Assembly: GCA_001600695.1 (NCBI GenBank)
Contig: BCKQ01000004.1
Location: forward strand, 947,513 to 1,011,512
Length of the DNA stretch: 64,000 nt
From: Ascoidea asiatica
Taxonomy: Eukaryota; Ascomycota; Saccharomycetes; Ascoideales; Ascoideaceae
Reading direction: 5' to 3'
Below the pieces are notes generated by a model. The model searched no databases. It had not been told where the DNA came from and saw only the letters and a list, made by a program, of their open reading frames with translations. The position numbers and the translations under genes are program-made. Numbering within the stretch: the first letter of the stretch is position 1; every line of letters starts with the position of its first letter. Below, in pieces: positions 38,236 to 50,300 of this stretch.

Positions 38236-39798
38236 ATGAATCAAGAAGAAATTGTAATGAAAAAGGAAGATTTTTCAAATAATTTAACAATTGAAAATAA
38301 TTATTCAAGTAATGAACAAAATCTGATTGAAAGAAATCAAGAAACTAATTTACAAGATGTTTATTTGCCAATTGATTTAGAAAAAAATCTAGAAAATGAT
38401 AATGATGATAATAATAATAATAATATTGTAAATAGTAGAGATTTAAAAAATGAGAAAATGAATGAATTTGAAGTACCTGATGGAGGTTATGGTTGGTTTA
38501 TAGTTTTAGCTTTTCATTTGATATCATTTTGTACTTGGGGTTGTAATAGTGGATTTGCAATTTTTTTAGCTTATTATTTGAATAATGATATTTTCAAAAA
38601 TTCTTCAAAATTAGATTTTGCTGCAATTGGTGGTTTAGCTTTTGGAGCAGGAGTAATTTTAGCACCTTTTATAACATATCTTTCAACTAGATATGGTTTT
38701 AAAATTATTATTACAATTGGTTGTATAATTGAATTTATTGCAATGATGTTAGCTAGTTTTGCAAGTCATAATCATATTTGGCAATTATATTTAACTCAAG
38801 GTCTTTTACAAGGTTATGGTTTAGCTTTTACTTATGTTCCTGCAAGTGTTATAATACCACAATGGTTTAAAAAAAGAAGAACTCTAGCAAATGGTCTTGC
38901 TGCAAGTGGTTCTGGTACTGGTGGTATATATTTTGCATTAACTGGTGGTAAAATTTTAGATACTTTAGGTGTTAGATGGGCTCAAAGAATTCAAGCTATA
39001 GTTTGTTTTGCTTTAACTTTAATTGCAATTCTTTTGTTAAAAGATAGATCAAAAAAAATTAAACCTGAGATTAAAATTATTGATAAACAAGTTTTATTCT
39101 CAAAATCTTTTTGGTTATCTATTTTTTGGGTATCTTCAACAATTCTTTCATATGTTGTTGTTCAATATAGTATTAGTGATTTTACTGAAATTTTAGGTTA
39201 TTCAAATTATCAAGGTTCAATTTCTTCAACAATGATTGGTGTTGGAGCTTTATTTTTTAGACCATTCTTAGGTCATCTTGGTGATATTTTTGGTTCAATT
39301 ACAACTGGAATTTTTGTTTATTTAATATGTTCAATTTTATGTTTTACTTTATGGATTTTAGGTAAAAATTATGCAAGTGCTTTAATGCTTGGATTATTTG
39401 TTGGTGGTTTAATGGGATTTATATGGCCTGCTTTAGGTTCAATAATTCCTAGAGTTGTGGGTTTAAAAAAATTAAATGTTGTATTTGGTATGGTTTGGTT
39501 ATTTATTGGTGGTATTGGAATAATTTCACCTGTAATTGGAGTTGAATTAAAAGGTGCAGTCAATCAATCAAATAATTTCATTAATCACAATGCTTATTTA
39601 CATCCTGCAATTTTTGCTGGATCATTTTTTCTTGCAGCTTCTTTTTCTTTATTTGTTTTAAGAGCTTATGTAATTGCAAGAGAAACTTTAGCTGAAAAAG
39701 TTGTTGATTCAGATTTAGGTAATGAAGCATTTATCAAAGTTCCTTGGATTTTGATATTTAAAAATCTATTTACTATCAAAACTTCATCATTAATTTAA
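38236..39798 (+). CDS. Monocarboxylate-transporter-like MFS protein (MCH family)
   Basis: 520-residue plasma-membrane or vacuolar transporter of the monocarboxylate porter family. The signature DGGYGWFIV, which opens the first helix of MCT/MCH proteins, is near residue 81. Twelve hydrophobic segments follow. The loop with YLSTRYGFKI and the segment PASVIIPQWFKKRRTLANGLAASGSGTGG are highly typical of fungal Mch/Esbp6 proteins, where the RR follows helix 4. The N-terminal 75 residues are acidic and Asn-rich. S. cerevisiae Mch proteins do not carry monocarboxylates efficiently; Mch5 imports riboflavin, so the substrate here is open. The open frame reaches back 11 codons to a TTG at 38203; I chose the ATG at 38236 (MNQEEIV). 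The gene stands alone between two long intergenic regions. Confidence 0.88.
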   Translation: MNQEEIVMKKEDFSNNLTIENNYSSNEQNLIERNQETNLQDVYLPIDLEKNLENDNDDNNNNNIVNSRDLKNEKMNEFEVPDGGYGWFIVLAFHLISFCTWGCNSGFAIFLAYYLNNDIFKNSSKLDFAAIGGLAFGAGVILAPFITYLSTRYGFKIIITIGCIIEFIAMMLASFASHNHIWQLYLTQGLLQGYGLAFTYVPASVIIPQWFKKRRTLANGLAASGSGTGGIYFALTGGKILDTLGVRWAQRIQAIVCFALTLIAILLLKDRSKKIKPEIKIIDKQVLFSKSFWLSIFWVSSTILSYVVVQYSISDFTEILGYSNYQGSISSTMIGVGALFFRPFLGHLGDIFGSITTGIFVYLICSILCFTLWILGKNYASALMLGLFVGGLMGFIWPALGSIIPRVVGLKKLNVVFGMVWLFIGGIGIISPVIGVELKGAVNQSNNFINHNAYLHPAIFAGSFFLAASFSLFVLRAYVIARETLAEKVVDSDLGNEAFIKVPWILIFKNLFTIKTSSLI

Positions 39799-39892
39799 TT
39801 CAAACATTTATATTCTTTAACATTCTTTGAAATGTTCTGTTTTTGGAGGTATTTTTCATACATAATATTTATATTCTTGAAATGGCTTTTAA

Positions 39893-40111
39893 ACTCCTAC
39901 CACTTTTATTACTAGTCACCTGACTGATATTTTTTATATGCCGAATTGTATGAAAATAATCTATTATTTGCCGAAATTCGAAAATAAACAAACCCCCAAA
40001 CTGCAGTGCTTTAGTAATAAATTCGTAGTAATTCATAACTATATCAAAGATTATAAGCAATTTACACTTATTTCTTCAGATCTGATTGAAAATCATACTT
40101 CTATAGAATAG
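39893..40111 (+). pseudogene. Short coding-like frame, possible gene remnant
   Basis: A plus-strand frame open for 72 codons, with an ATG at 39938 that would give 57 residues containing MKIIYYLPKFENKQ and NYIKDYKQFTLISSDLI before a TAG at 40109-40111. The composition is protein-like, not low-complexity. Nothing was recognised. It could be a tiny ORF or the remains of a larger gene, which I favour given the second fossil just downstream. Confidence 0.3.
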
Positions 40112-40582
40112 GCATGTTTAAAAAAACAAACCAAAAATTTCAAAGCAATGAAAAAGAGCATTCAATGAAGAAAATTTCTAAAAAAATCAATGAAGAAAGA
40201 GTTCAATAATAAACAAAAAATAGTATAATAGATTAAATAATTTTATTTTGTTTAAAAATTTGCAATTTGTGAAATTTCAAAATAATTCGTAGAATCGCTA
40301 ACAGTATCAACAGGTACTAATTTTAGTATCCCAAAACTTATTGGAAAAACATAAAATAATATAATTATTTTTGAGTCTTTTTAAAAGCATTAGTAGTTAA
40401 TTGTCTAAAATTTTCAAAAATGTGAAGGTAGTAAGCCTAAAAGGTTGTTCTTTTTCTTTTCAATTTCTTAATCATAAACACAACGGAAGTATTGCTGTGG
40501 AATGAAAAATGTTCAAAATTGTTTTTCTACTTCAAAAAAAAAGGAAATTTTAATTAAATGAATCCATATTTTAAAATTTTTT

Positions 40583-40993
40583 TTTCCTACTACTGATTTT
40601 AATCACTATTCAAGACCATCAGATATAATTTCAATCACAATTGAATCTTTCAGTTTCCATACCCATTGAGTGTTTTCCGATTTCATTGATTTTCATGAAA
40701 AAGAATTGAAAAAAAAATTAGATAAAAATCAATCGGTAAATATTTCAAAAAAAAACACAAATGAGTAACCAAAAATTCAGTTAGAGTAAAGAAAAGTAAA
40801 TTCACTGATATTTGTAATTCCCTTCAATGATATCGGATCTTTTGAAAGAGCCACTTATACACGCTGACATTTTCTTCTATAAATTCAAATATTTACATCT
40901 GTTGCAGAAATAACAAAAGGATGTTTTGTTGGGGACAATGAAAATATATCTGGAGAAGCCTTGAAAAAAAGAACCTTTTCTTATAATATCTGA
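40583..40993 (+). pseudogene. Decayed coding sequence, unknown parent
   Basis: A single plus-strand frame of about 137 codons, interrupted by five stops but otherwise coding-like. Segments include RPSDIISITIESFSFHTH, NSLIFVIPFNDIGSFERATY and FTSVAEITKGCFVGDNENIS, ending EALKKRTFSYNI before TGA at 40991-40993. The last part looks like the end of an enzyme, but I cannot name the family. Retained frame with substituted stops points to an old inactivated gene. Confidence 0.4.
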
Positions 40994-42109
40994 GCTCATT
41001 TGAAGGAACTGACATGCTGATTTATCTCCTTTAATAAATAACTAGGATTATTTGTTAAAATTTTGTTAGTTTGATATTTTGCTTAATTTCCACCCAATTA
41101 ATTCCTTATTGACAATTTTCATTCCACAATAAGTTTTCTGAAAATCCAATTATTTCATATTTACTTAAAAACAGTATATAGAAAAAAATAATAAAAAAAG
41201 ATTAATCACATTTTACTTACTCTACTATAAAACATGTAAACAAAAATTTTTTCTCCAGTAATTTCACTGAGTGATTGATTCATTTGTAATAAACATTGTC
41301 TAATAATAATATTGAAATGCTGATAAGAGGAAGATTTAATGGAAAGAAATAGTGGTTCTGCGCGCTTTTTCTAGTCGAGTGTATTTTGAAATTGTGTGTA
41401 TTTACGATTCCATGTCTATTGTTTTGTTTGTTTACAGTATTCCTGATTTGGCGGTTCTGAAGACGAGCAAATCCGGTTAGTGTTGACGCGTACGGAGACT
41501 GAGTTAATTGAATCCTGGTTTAGGAGTCATGGTTTGAAATTCATGGGTTGTTGAAGAAAGAAGATGAATTTTGGGTCTCTGGAACTAAAGAAGGTTTAAA
41601 ATTATTAAAAATTATTAACTTAACCTGGTAAATTACTTTCAAAAAATATACAAATTTCATTTAAGCATTAAGTCAAATTAAGCTAATTTCAATAATATTG
41701 TCAATTTATAAAAATTGGGAACAAGGAATAGAAATAATTAAAAAGAATCCAAAGAAATCAAAGGAATTAAAAGAATTGGTTACTTTAGGATAATTGAAAT
41801 TTCAAATAATAAATATTATTATTCAGACTGGTAACGTAATATTTTATTCAATAGATTCTCTATTAAATATTTAAACAATACTTGTGATAATTAATTATCA
41901 ATTGGTTATTTTTAAAGCTGACCTTGTTCTTTTATTCATTTACTTTAGTATATCTGTAACAAAATTTCACTTTAAATTTTTAGTTTCTCAAAAAGATACA
42001 ATTTTATTTTATTTCATAAATTATTATATTTTAAAAAATTACTCAATTTTTCAATCATTTAATAATCAGTTAATTTTAAATTTTCAAATAAATCAAATTT
42101 AAATTCAAG

Positions 42110-43900
42110 ATGAATTCTCAATTGAAAACTCCTCCTTCATCAAGTAAAAATATCTCATCAAAAAAAAATGAAGTTAATGAAAGTGTTAAGGAATTAACCA
42201 TCAATGATAATTATGATGATAATTATGATGAAAATGAAGTTTATTCTTCTTCAACTTCAATTTTATCTACAAAAGAACAATCAAATCAAAATGATACTAG
42301 AAATAAATCATCAAATGATTATAATTACGATTATAAAAATGAAAATTATCAATCTCAATTAACTTCATTATCATTTAATGATTTCAAACAATACATTTTA
42401 TTAAAGCTAAAATCTGGTAAAAGTAATTCAAAATATTATTCCTCAAAGTTTCTATCGTAAGTTTGAATTAATTTTTTTAACCATATTTAATTATTTTCCA
42501 ATTCAATCACTAACTCTTTTAATTATTATTCCATTTCCAAATAGAATTGCATTCATTTTGGCTAAGAAATTCAAAATCAATTATGTTGATACTGCAATTG
42601 CCTTTGCATACAACCATCCAATTATTGTCGTAAGTAATTATTATTTTTCTCTGTTCCCTCCTTAATTGTCTTGTTTGAAAAATACACTCAATTTACTTTT
42701 AGATTTCATGCTTGAAGGTTTTTATTTTATTTTTTCTTTTATTTTTTATGTTTTTTCATAGTTTTCTGATTCCTGGTTCGATTCTCACCTCAGCGCTTAA
42801 TTTGATTATCTTCTTTTCTTTTTTTCTTCTTTTGTTTATTTATTTCTCTTGCATTACTACCCATTTCCCTTCTCTTCCTTTCTCTTATTTTCTTTCTTTT
42901 CCTTTATTTTATCTGAATTACTTATTTCTTGATTATTTTAGTACTTTTGTGCTTGTATCTCAATTTGAATGTTCGAATCTATTAAAAATCAATCAATCAA
43001 TCAATCAATTCATCCTTTTATTTATTTATTCATATATTAATTCATCAAATAGAAAATTTGTTATTCAACTCAACTGGTTTATCATTTTGTTTTTTTTTCA
43101 ATTCAATTCAATTCAAATTCCAGTTTTTACTCTAGAATAAATCAATTGAAGAATCATTTACTAACATAAACATATTTCAAATTTATTAATAAATTAAATT
43201 AAAGACTTTCATTTTATCAACTTTATTCATAACTTCTCCAATTTTAATTCCTTTATCAATAATGGTTTTTATCAGCGCTTTTATCTCATTTGTTGTTTTC
43301 ATGACTTCTTTATCTTTTTGGATTATTGCTGTATTCATTTTAATGCCTTTAATTTTATCTGTTACTGCTTTTTTAGTTTTATCATTTTTAGCTTTATCTA
43401 CAGCTTATTCATTTTATATAACTTATTCTGATCCAGAATCAAAAGGTAGATCTTTTTTAAGAGATTTAGCTGATAGAATTCCTCCTTCTGTTGGTATTAG
43501 TCAAGTTTCCTCAAAACCAAAACCAAATCCAAAAGAAAATTCAAATCCTAATCCAAATCCAAATCTAAATCCAAATCCAAATCCAAATCCAAATCCAAAT
43601 CCAAATCCAAATCCAAATCCAAATCCAATTTCTGTTCCTACTCAAACTCAAAATCCAATTTCTTCTGAATCTAATTCTAAAAATCAATCACAATCACAAC
43701 CTCAAACTCAACCTCAACCGATAATTTCTGATTCAGTTCCAACTGAAACTAAAAATCAACCTTCAACTACATCTTTAAATTCTTCAATTTCAAAGCCTGT
43801 AGTAGTTTTAACCAATACTTCTGAAAAACTTGCCACTGATTCTTTAAGTGAATTAAAAGCTGGTTTAAAACCTACTACTGCTAATAAATCCAAAGTTTAA
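42110..43900 (+). CDS. LDO45: Spliced lipid-droplet protein, long isoform (LDO45-like)
   Basis: I infer three exons: 42110-42456, 42545-42629 and 43205-43900, encoding 375 residues. Exon 1 gives a Ser/Asn-rich polar domain. Exon 2 adds IAFILAKKFKINYVDTAIAF and ends at HPIIV. Exon 3 continues in frame with TFILSTLFITSPILIPLSI, then two hydrophobic hairpins to about residue 225 and a polar Asn-Pro-rich tail. This is the promethin-family plan. In S. cerevisiae LDO45 arises by splicing YMR147W into YMR148W (LDO16/OSW5), and the proteins work with seipin at lipid droplets. The same organisation is seen here: an upstream exon set joins a downstream ORF that has its own ATG at 43262. The exon 2-3 junction is supported independently by alignment with the protein at 17385-18221. 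Family assignment is by pattern; no search was run. Confidence 0.6.
42457..42544 (+). other. Intron 1 of the LDO45-like gene
   Basis: 88 bases. Donor GTAAGT at 42457-42462, branch-site-like CACTAAC at 42508-42514, acceptor TAG ending at 42544. Removing it restores the frame (codon split TC/A), whereas reading through meets a TAA immediately. Confidence 0.75.
42630..43204 (+). other. Intron 2 of the LDO45-like gene, probably containing the short-isoform promoter
   Basis: 575 bases, long for yeast. Donor GTAAGT at 42630-42635, perfect TACTAAC at 43159-43165, first AG downstream at 43203-43204 (AAG), 39 bases after the branch site. Splicing here is phase 0 and stays in frame with the ATG at 43262. 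The interior is T-rich and pyrimidine-rich. A TAG at 42689-42691 is an alternative acceptor but leads to a low-complexity frame. Simple TCAA repeats lie near 42990-43010. Confidence 0.65.
43262..43900 (+). CDS. LDO16: Promethin/LDO16-like short isoform
   Basis: 212 residues from an internal ATG of exon 3; shares its whole sequence with the long isoform. Residues 1-65 form hydrophobic hairpin(s) (VFISAFISFVVFMTSLSFWI, then IAVFILMPLILSVTAFLVLS) followed by AYSFYITYSDPESKG, the position where promethin-type proteins leave the membrane. The tail is polar and includes about eleven Asn-Pro repeats. In S. cerevisiae the matching product LDO16 is made from its own transcript. A promoter within intron 2 would be required; I see an AT-rich stretch but no definite box. 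Whether this isoform is made is inferred from the ATG context and the homologous arrangement. Confidence 0.55.
   Translation: MVFISAFISFVVFMTSLSFWIIAVFILMPLILSVTAFLVLSFLALSTAYSFYITYSDPESKGRSFLRDLADRIPPSVGISQVSSKPKPNPKENSNPNPNPNLNPNPNPNPNPNPNPNPNPNPISVPTQTQNPISSESNSKNQSQSQPQTQPQPIISDSVPTETKNQPSTTSLNSSISKPVVVLTNTSEKLATDSLSELKAGLKPTTANKSKV
43543..43626 (+). repeat. CCAAAT hexanucleotide repeat encoding (Asn-Pro)n
   Basis: About fourteen tandem CCAAAT units, with one interruption (CTAAAT), in the tail of the LDO-like gene. Translation gives alternating Asn and Pro. Likely length-variable. Confidence 0.9.
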
Positions 43901-44361
43901 TTAATGTTTTCTTAGGGTTCTTCTAAAGTTTTTTTAAACTTTAATACAAAAAATTCAAATTTCATATTTGCTATAACAATAAAGATACAATCTCATGTTT
44001 TTAAAAAAATAATGAGAAACAAAAAAAAACACCTGCTTTTTGATGTTTTTATCAACTTAAACCTTTTTTTATTTAATTTTTTTTCATCTTTATATGTTTA
44101 TATTTTTGGTGTTTAGGTGCTTTTTATTTTTGCTTATGATACTTTTTGGCTATTTAATAAAAAAAAAATGTGGTTTGGTTATCCTAATTTTGTTTATTGA
44201 TTATTCTTATTTATTTCTATTCATTTTCATTTTTATTTCCTTACCTTTCTTTTTATGATTCTTATTATATTCGAAAAATATTTTCTATTTTAATAAATAC
44301 ATATACTCTACAAATATAATAATTAATTATCATAATCGAATCTTTAAATTAAATATTTAAA
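43901..44361. other. Convergent intergenic region
   Basis: 460 AT-rich bases between the 3' ends of the LDO-like gene and DOP1, with long A and T runs and TATATA-type efficiency elements. No gene seen. Confidence 0.5.
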
Positions 44362-47300
44362 TTACATATCAAATAGATCATTATATATATCTTGTTCACA
44401 TGCTTCAATATCCGGTATTGATAATGCATAAATTTTTTCAAAATTAATTAAACTTAATGAATCAAAAAATGGTTTTAATGAACTTACATTTTCAATTTTT
44501 TTATATCCAAATAATGAGGGTTTTCTTAATTTATCAATCTCATCTTTTTCATTTATATCCGTTTCCATATTAATTTTTCTTATATCTTGTGTTGATAATC
44601 CAATTTTGAAAAAACTTAAATTTGAAATTCTATCAATTAATCCAAACATTGAATTATCACTTGTACTATAATCCGCTCCAATTATATCAGAAATAAAAAT
44701 CCATTCATTAAGATTAAAATCTTCATAATTTAAACATAATAAAAGATCTAATAATTTACATGAACTTAATAAATTATTCAAGTTAATTGAATTAAACTCT
44801 TCTTCTGTACAATCTAAAACACTTTGAAATGATTTATGTAATGATGTTATTATGAATGTCCAATATGATGTTAAATGCGTTTCTGAAAATTTTAATAATA
44901 TTGCTCTTAAACATAAAAAAATTTCTGCTTGTAATGTATCTGAAACAGAAGAAATATCTTGTAATTTACTCATTAAATCTTTTAGAATTAAAATATAACT
45001 ATCTTTTGGTGATATTATTATTAGATAAATAACTCTTTGAATTTTTAAAATTTTAGAATAAATTTCTGTTTCATTCCAACTAAATAAAGCTGTTGAACTT
45101 GCTCCATGTGATTGAATTTTTGAAACCAACTCTAACATTTTGTCTTTATCTGAAGATATCCAGTTTCTTATTATTTGATTCCATGAAATCGTTGAATTAA
45201 CACTTATACTAAAAAAATTTGGATCAGAAAATATGTCATATATTGTTAATTTCCAGGTCTTGACACTTTGAGCAACACTACTTAAATCTACAATCAAATC
45301 AATCATATAAGAAGGTAAATTAGGAAAAGCCTTAGACTTAAGAGCAGGAGTAACTATATTTAAAATTATTGATGTTAAAGCAGTAGTAATCTTATCATTC
45401 TCTTGAATAATAATATATAGATGAGGTAAAATAGTTTGAATGGCTTTACAAACATCATCCTGTAATAATTCAGAGTTGGCTTTTGGGCTTCCAATCTTTT
45501 CGGTTATTGCCGAGGAAACACCTGAACTCAATGAAAAAGAACTGTTTTTATATGAGGTTGTAGTTGTTCCATTTGTTTTAATACTTTGAGGGGATAAAGG
45601 AGAAGTTGACATAGCTTCTTGAATAGCATTTGGTGAAATAGTTATTCTTGAAGACACATTTAATGAAAGAAGTTTTAAAAATAGATCAGATATTTCTCTT
45701 CTAACTCTTCTTTGCTCACCAAACTTAGATCTTGATAGCTTTTCTCCTAAAACCCCGTTAAACAGAAGTGCAAAGGGTAAAATATTCACATATAGAGTTG
45801 AACTATTATATATTTCTTTCAAAAAAGATATACTTTCCAACCAAATATCTTCAACTGCAGAATTTTCAAGTGATTTTAAATATTCAACCAAAAACTGGCA
45901 AAGGGTCTTTTCATTTAAGCTATCATTAACAGCTAATTGGATTGTCATTTTATATTTCGAAGGAACAATATCTGGGTTCAATTTTATATTAATTAAGTTG
46001 AAAATATTTGGAATTGTAAGCTGAGGTCTACCGCCATCTAAAACATGCAATATTTTAAATACTGATGATGCAAATATATTATCTCTTACCATTAGGGTTT
46101 GAAGAATTTCCAAAGGTTGAAGCAGATATAGTTTTTCCAAAAGCTTTTTTGATCTGAATTTGATTTTGGAGACATGATAGTTCATAGATTTGATTAGATT
46201 AATATCATTCTTAGAATTGTATTTATTTGAATAAGAATTCAAAGTTTTAGAATTAAAAAGCTGCCAGTGAGTCTTTTTTTCAGACCATGACCAAATCTCC
46301 ATACATATCTTGGAAGCTTCTTGAAAACAATAAATAATCACTAACTTTTTATTTTCTTCAGCAGTCCTTGCCATTGGAGTTTCAACTGCAAAAACTCCTG
46401 ATATAACGGTCCCGAAGAAGCCTGGATCATTACTTTGAGGTTTTGCAGTAACCATCTTCGCTTCACTTGAAGAAATGTATATATGGGCAAAGGATAAGAT
46501 GTCTTCTAGTGCATTCATCAATAAGGCTACAGAATCATCGAAATCATATCTTAATGAGGTTTTAGTTTTGTCGATTTTCGCTTTCTCATCTTCCTCACCA
46601 AAGCATTGTACCATTCCTTCAAATAGTTCTCTAATTTTGGCACAAATACACTCGGTTAATGGCGTTATAACTTGAGCAATTGAATCTCCAAAATAAGCTG
46701 TACTATCTGAAAGTAAACTAGACCAATGTTTAATAAGAATAGCATTATTTGTATACTTTAAACTGTAAATTAAATAAGGTAAAAAATTGATACTATCTGA
46801 GTTTTCAATTTCTTCCTGATTTCTCAGCAAAAGATATGAACTTGCATCTTCAACAGAAAACATATCGAGCCTTATTTTTTGGGTATAGGCAATTTTCAAG
46901 GAATAGGAAATAAGATTTAGAAAACTGACAAGAATATAATCAAAAACTGGACAACTTGAAGAAGAATTTAGTTTTTTGAAGTATTTGAATGATATTTTAA
47001 GCAAGAGAGGAGGTATCATATTAAAACTTTTTTCTTTTCCGTTTAACAAAATTTCCAATAATTTTAATGAGCATCTCAGTGCTTTGGTAAAAGAATCTGA
47101 AGTTGAATTGACTGTTAAAATATTTTTGTCAAGTTCTGTGGATAAAAAAGATATCAAAGTTGCAATAACTAAGTTTTTGTATGTTGAAATATCAAGTTTT
47201 TCACTTAGATTATCATCTAATATTTGAGATTGAAGTTCTTCATCTAAGACAGTTAATTCATTGCTAAATGTCGGAATCATTAAAGAAGTGTTCACATTTA

Positions 47301-50300
47301 GCACATTAATAATTGTTTCTACTTGATAACAATATAAATCAATATCATCAATAAGAGTTAATTCTTTATCCACATATTTTAAAAATTCGGTTTTTGCAAG
47401 TGGAACTGTAATCATTTTGTAAAATCTATTAGCTGATCCAGAATTGACAATTGAAAGAATTGCGTTAGAAGCTATCAAATAATCTGGGGAACCGCAATCT
47501 GTTAGATCATCTAAGACTAATTGTAAGGGTCTGGCTAAAATTATATCAGTAGTCACACTATTTCCAGTAAGGTTGGCAGTATGATTCCATAATACCGAAA
47601 AGGCAGTCAATCTATCTTGTCTATTGGATTTTATAAATAACAGAGAGAGGACAGACTCTATAGCATGAGCATCTACACCCAATTCCAAATTAAGAATATG
47701 TTTCACAGATTCTACTTGATATCTTCCAGAGCAATCAAGCATACAATTCCAAAGAAGTGAGATTAAAATTACTAAAAGCTCATTTTTTAACTTTAAAGAA
47801 ATATTTTTTACAACTTCATTGAAAATATTTGCAAATCCAAAGGAAATAGAAACATAATTTAAATCTAAAATTGACTTTTTCTCTAATTTTGAAGGTTCTT
47901 TTGTTGAACTGATCGATAATCCGTATATCATTTCGCTTATGGAATTAATGTCAATCTCAGTTGACATTTCAAAATCATCAATGGAATCATTTAAGACCTC
48001 TTCGATCGGATTACTTTCAATTAAACTATTTTCAGAAGATTTAGTGAGATTATCTAACCCTATTAATTCTTGTAATAGTATATCATTAGTCCAAGCAGAA
48101 GAGTCAGAAGCTGTCATTGGAATTTTTTCTAATATGTCCGATAACAAGTCGCAATAATAATAACAAACATCCTTTCTAGCCCTTAAGCATTTCCAAACTA
48201 GAAGTGTTGATGCATTTGAAATCATTAGAGATAAATCAGAAGATGGTAATGGAGGAGAAATATCATCATTATCATTATAGTTATAATTGTATTGGAATCC
48301 TAAAATTTCTGGATTGAACATTTCTAATTTAGATTCGTCATCATTCATTTTAGAATAGTAATGAGAAATTATGTTAAAAGATTCAATGGAAAATTGTTCA
48401 AATATTTCATCACTTGCTTTTATTAAATCTTTTTCAGTAAGGTTAGATTTTTGATTATTGAATAATTTATATAAAGATTTATTATGAGCATGCTCAGCTG
48501 GTAAAAATGCTCTTTGTGGAATTAGACTTATTATTGTTTTAACTAAATTATACCATTCATAAATATCAAATGATTTATTATCAGATAAAGAAACATTTTT
48601 GCTATTACAAACAATAGAAGTTGAAGGCTGATAAAGTTGCTTTTTTGTACTATTATTTTCTTTTTGAGATGAATTATTTGCATCAGATATTAAAATATAA
48701 TCATCATTATAAATCCTTTTCAATAATAATAAAAATAATGTTAAAGGTAAATGATGAATAATCATTTCTTCATCAGAAACATTAAAATGATTTAAACAAA
48801 ATTGAACAGACTTAAGTCTATTAGTATTTATAAGTTTAAATAAATCTGACCATATATTAATTGGTTCGACATTATCAAAAAGAGCAGAAGCACTTTTCAA
48901 TACTTCATTAAATTGTAAATCTTGAGTTGTATTTTCATTATTTATATCACCAATTGGAGAATTTAATTGTTCGTAAGTTTTTTCAACTGATATTAAACAT
49001 GGTATAAAAATTTTTGGAATTATCAATGAACCAATTTCCCATTTATCCATAATTGCCAAACAAATTTTATAAGCTTGAATTTTTTGTTTATATAGAGGAA
49101 TTGCAAATCTTTGATTATTTTCATTACCTTTAATCAATTTTAATAAACCGGAAATTAAATAATTCATACCAAATTTTTTAAAATAGTCAATTCTATTTTT
49201 TGTTTTTGCAGTGCCTGTTGGAGTTATTGGAGTTTGTAAATCATTTGATCCAGATTGTAAATTATTTTGTAATTTTGATAATGGTAATGAACTTCTCCTT
49301 GCCAGAAGAGAAGTATCTAAAGCTTCAGGGCCTAATAACCAATTCCATAATCTTCTATTTAGTGACATATCTTTTCTTAAAACAGTTGAAGAAGCAGCCA
49401 TAATTAATTTCTCAACATCAGTTTTTAAAGCTAAATGTTGTAAAATATCAGACCTTAATTCTAATCTAGATACTAAAAGATCAAAAAAACCTCTTTGAAC
49501 TAAAATATTTTCATCTCTTAGACCCTTAGAAAAAATTCTAATTAATAAACCAGTTTCTGGATTTATACATGCTCTAGCTTCTGCAGATAATGAATTTAAA
49601 ATTTTATCTTTCATTATTTTATTTGAAGAAATATTAGATGAGTCTAGTTTCAACTTATCTTCTTTTATTGCCATTAATGTTGGTGTCAGTATAGTCTTGA
49701 TATCACTCGTATCTTTAGAATCTTTTGTATCTTTGGTGGTTGTTAATGGTGGATCATTAGATATTTTCATACTATTGAAATAAGGTAATCTTTTATTACA
49801 CCATACTAGAGCACCTAATCTTCTATCTGGATTTGTTATAATTATTAGATAAATTGATTGCCAAAAGCAACAGTCATCATTTAAATTTTTTTTTAAAGAA
49901 TCAATTAAACCTAAAGCTTCATTAAAACATTCACTTGATTCATCATCAATTGCAGGTAATAAACTTGATAATAAAGCTTTTATCATAATTTTTAAATAAT
50001 AAGGTTGAATTGTAATTATATAATTTTCAAATAATTCAATTATTGAAGGTTTAACAGAAATTGAAGCAAAAGAAATTAAAGGTAGTAAACCTGGAATCCA
50101 TATTGAAACTTGTTGAGAAAGTTTTTCAATACCAATTAAATTGAATATATAACTATAAAGTTCAATTGATTTTCTATGAACACCACTTGGTAAATTTGGA
50201 GATAAACATTGAGCTAATTTTCTTGAAATTTCAAAAGAATATGAATTTGGAATCCATTTTTCTCTTGAATGAGCTTGTAAAGATTTTAATAATTTTCCTA

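Larger units (their letters stand above)
39799..42109. other. Long intergenic region with fossil coding fragments and a promoter island
   Basis: 2.3 kb with no intact gene. Fossil frames on the plus strand at 39893-40111 and 40583-40993 are listed separately. A G+C-richer island at about 41360-41520 includes ACGCGT (41486-41491, the MBF core) and probably is the promoter of the spliced gene at 42110. The 590 bases from there to the ATG are AT-rich leader. Confidence 0.5.

Noticed and set aside
42765-42805. tRNA B-box-like GGTTCGATTC inside intron 2
   Set aside because: The flanking five-base T-stem does not pair and no A-box or acceptor stem is found upstream.
43262-43900. The hydrophobic hairpin gene as a reticulon/Yop1-type protein
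   Set aside because: The nested spliced structure and the HPI-containing amphipathic segment fit promethin/LDO better, though the fold class is similar.
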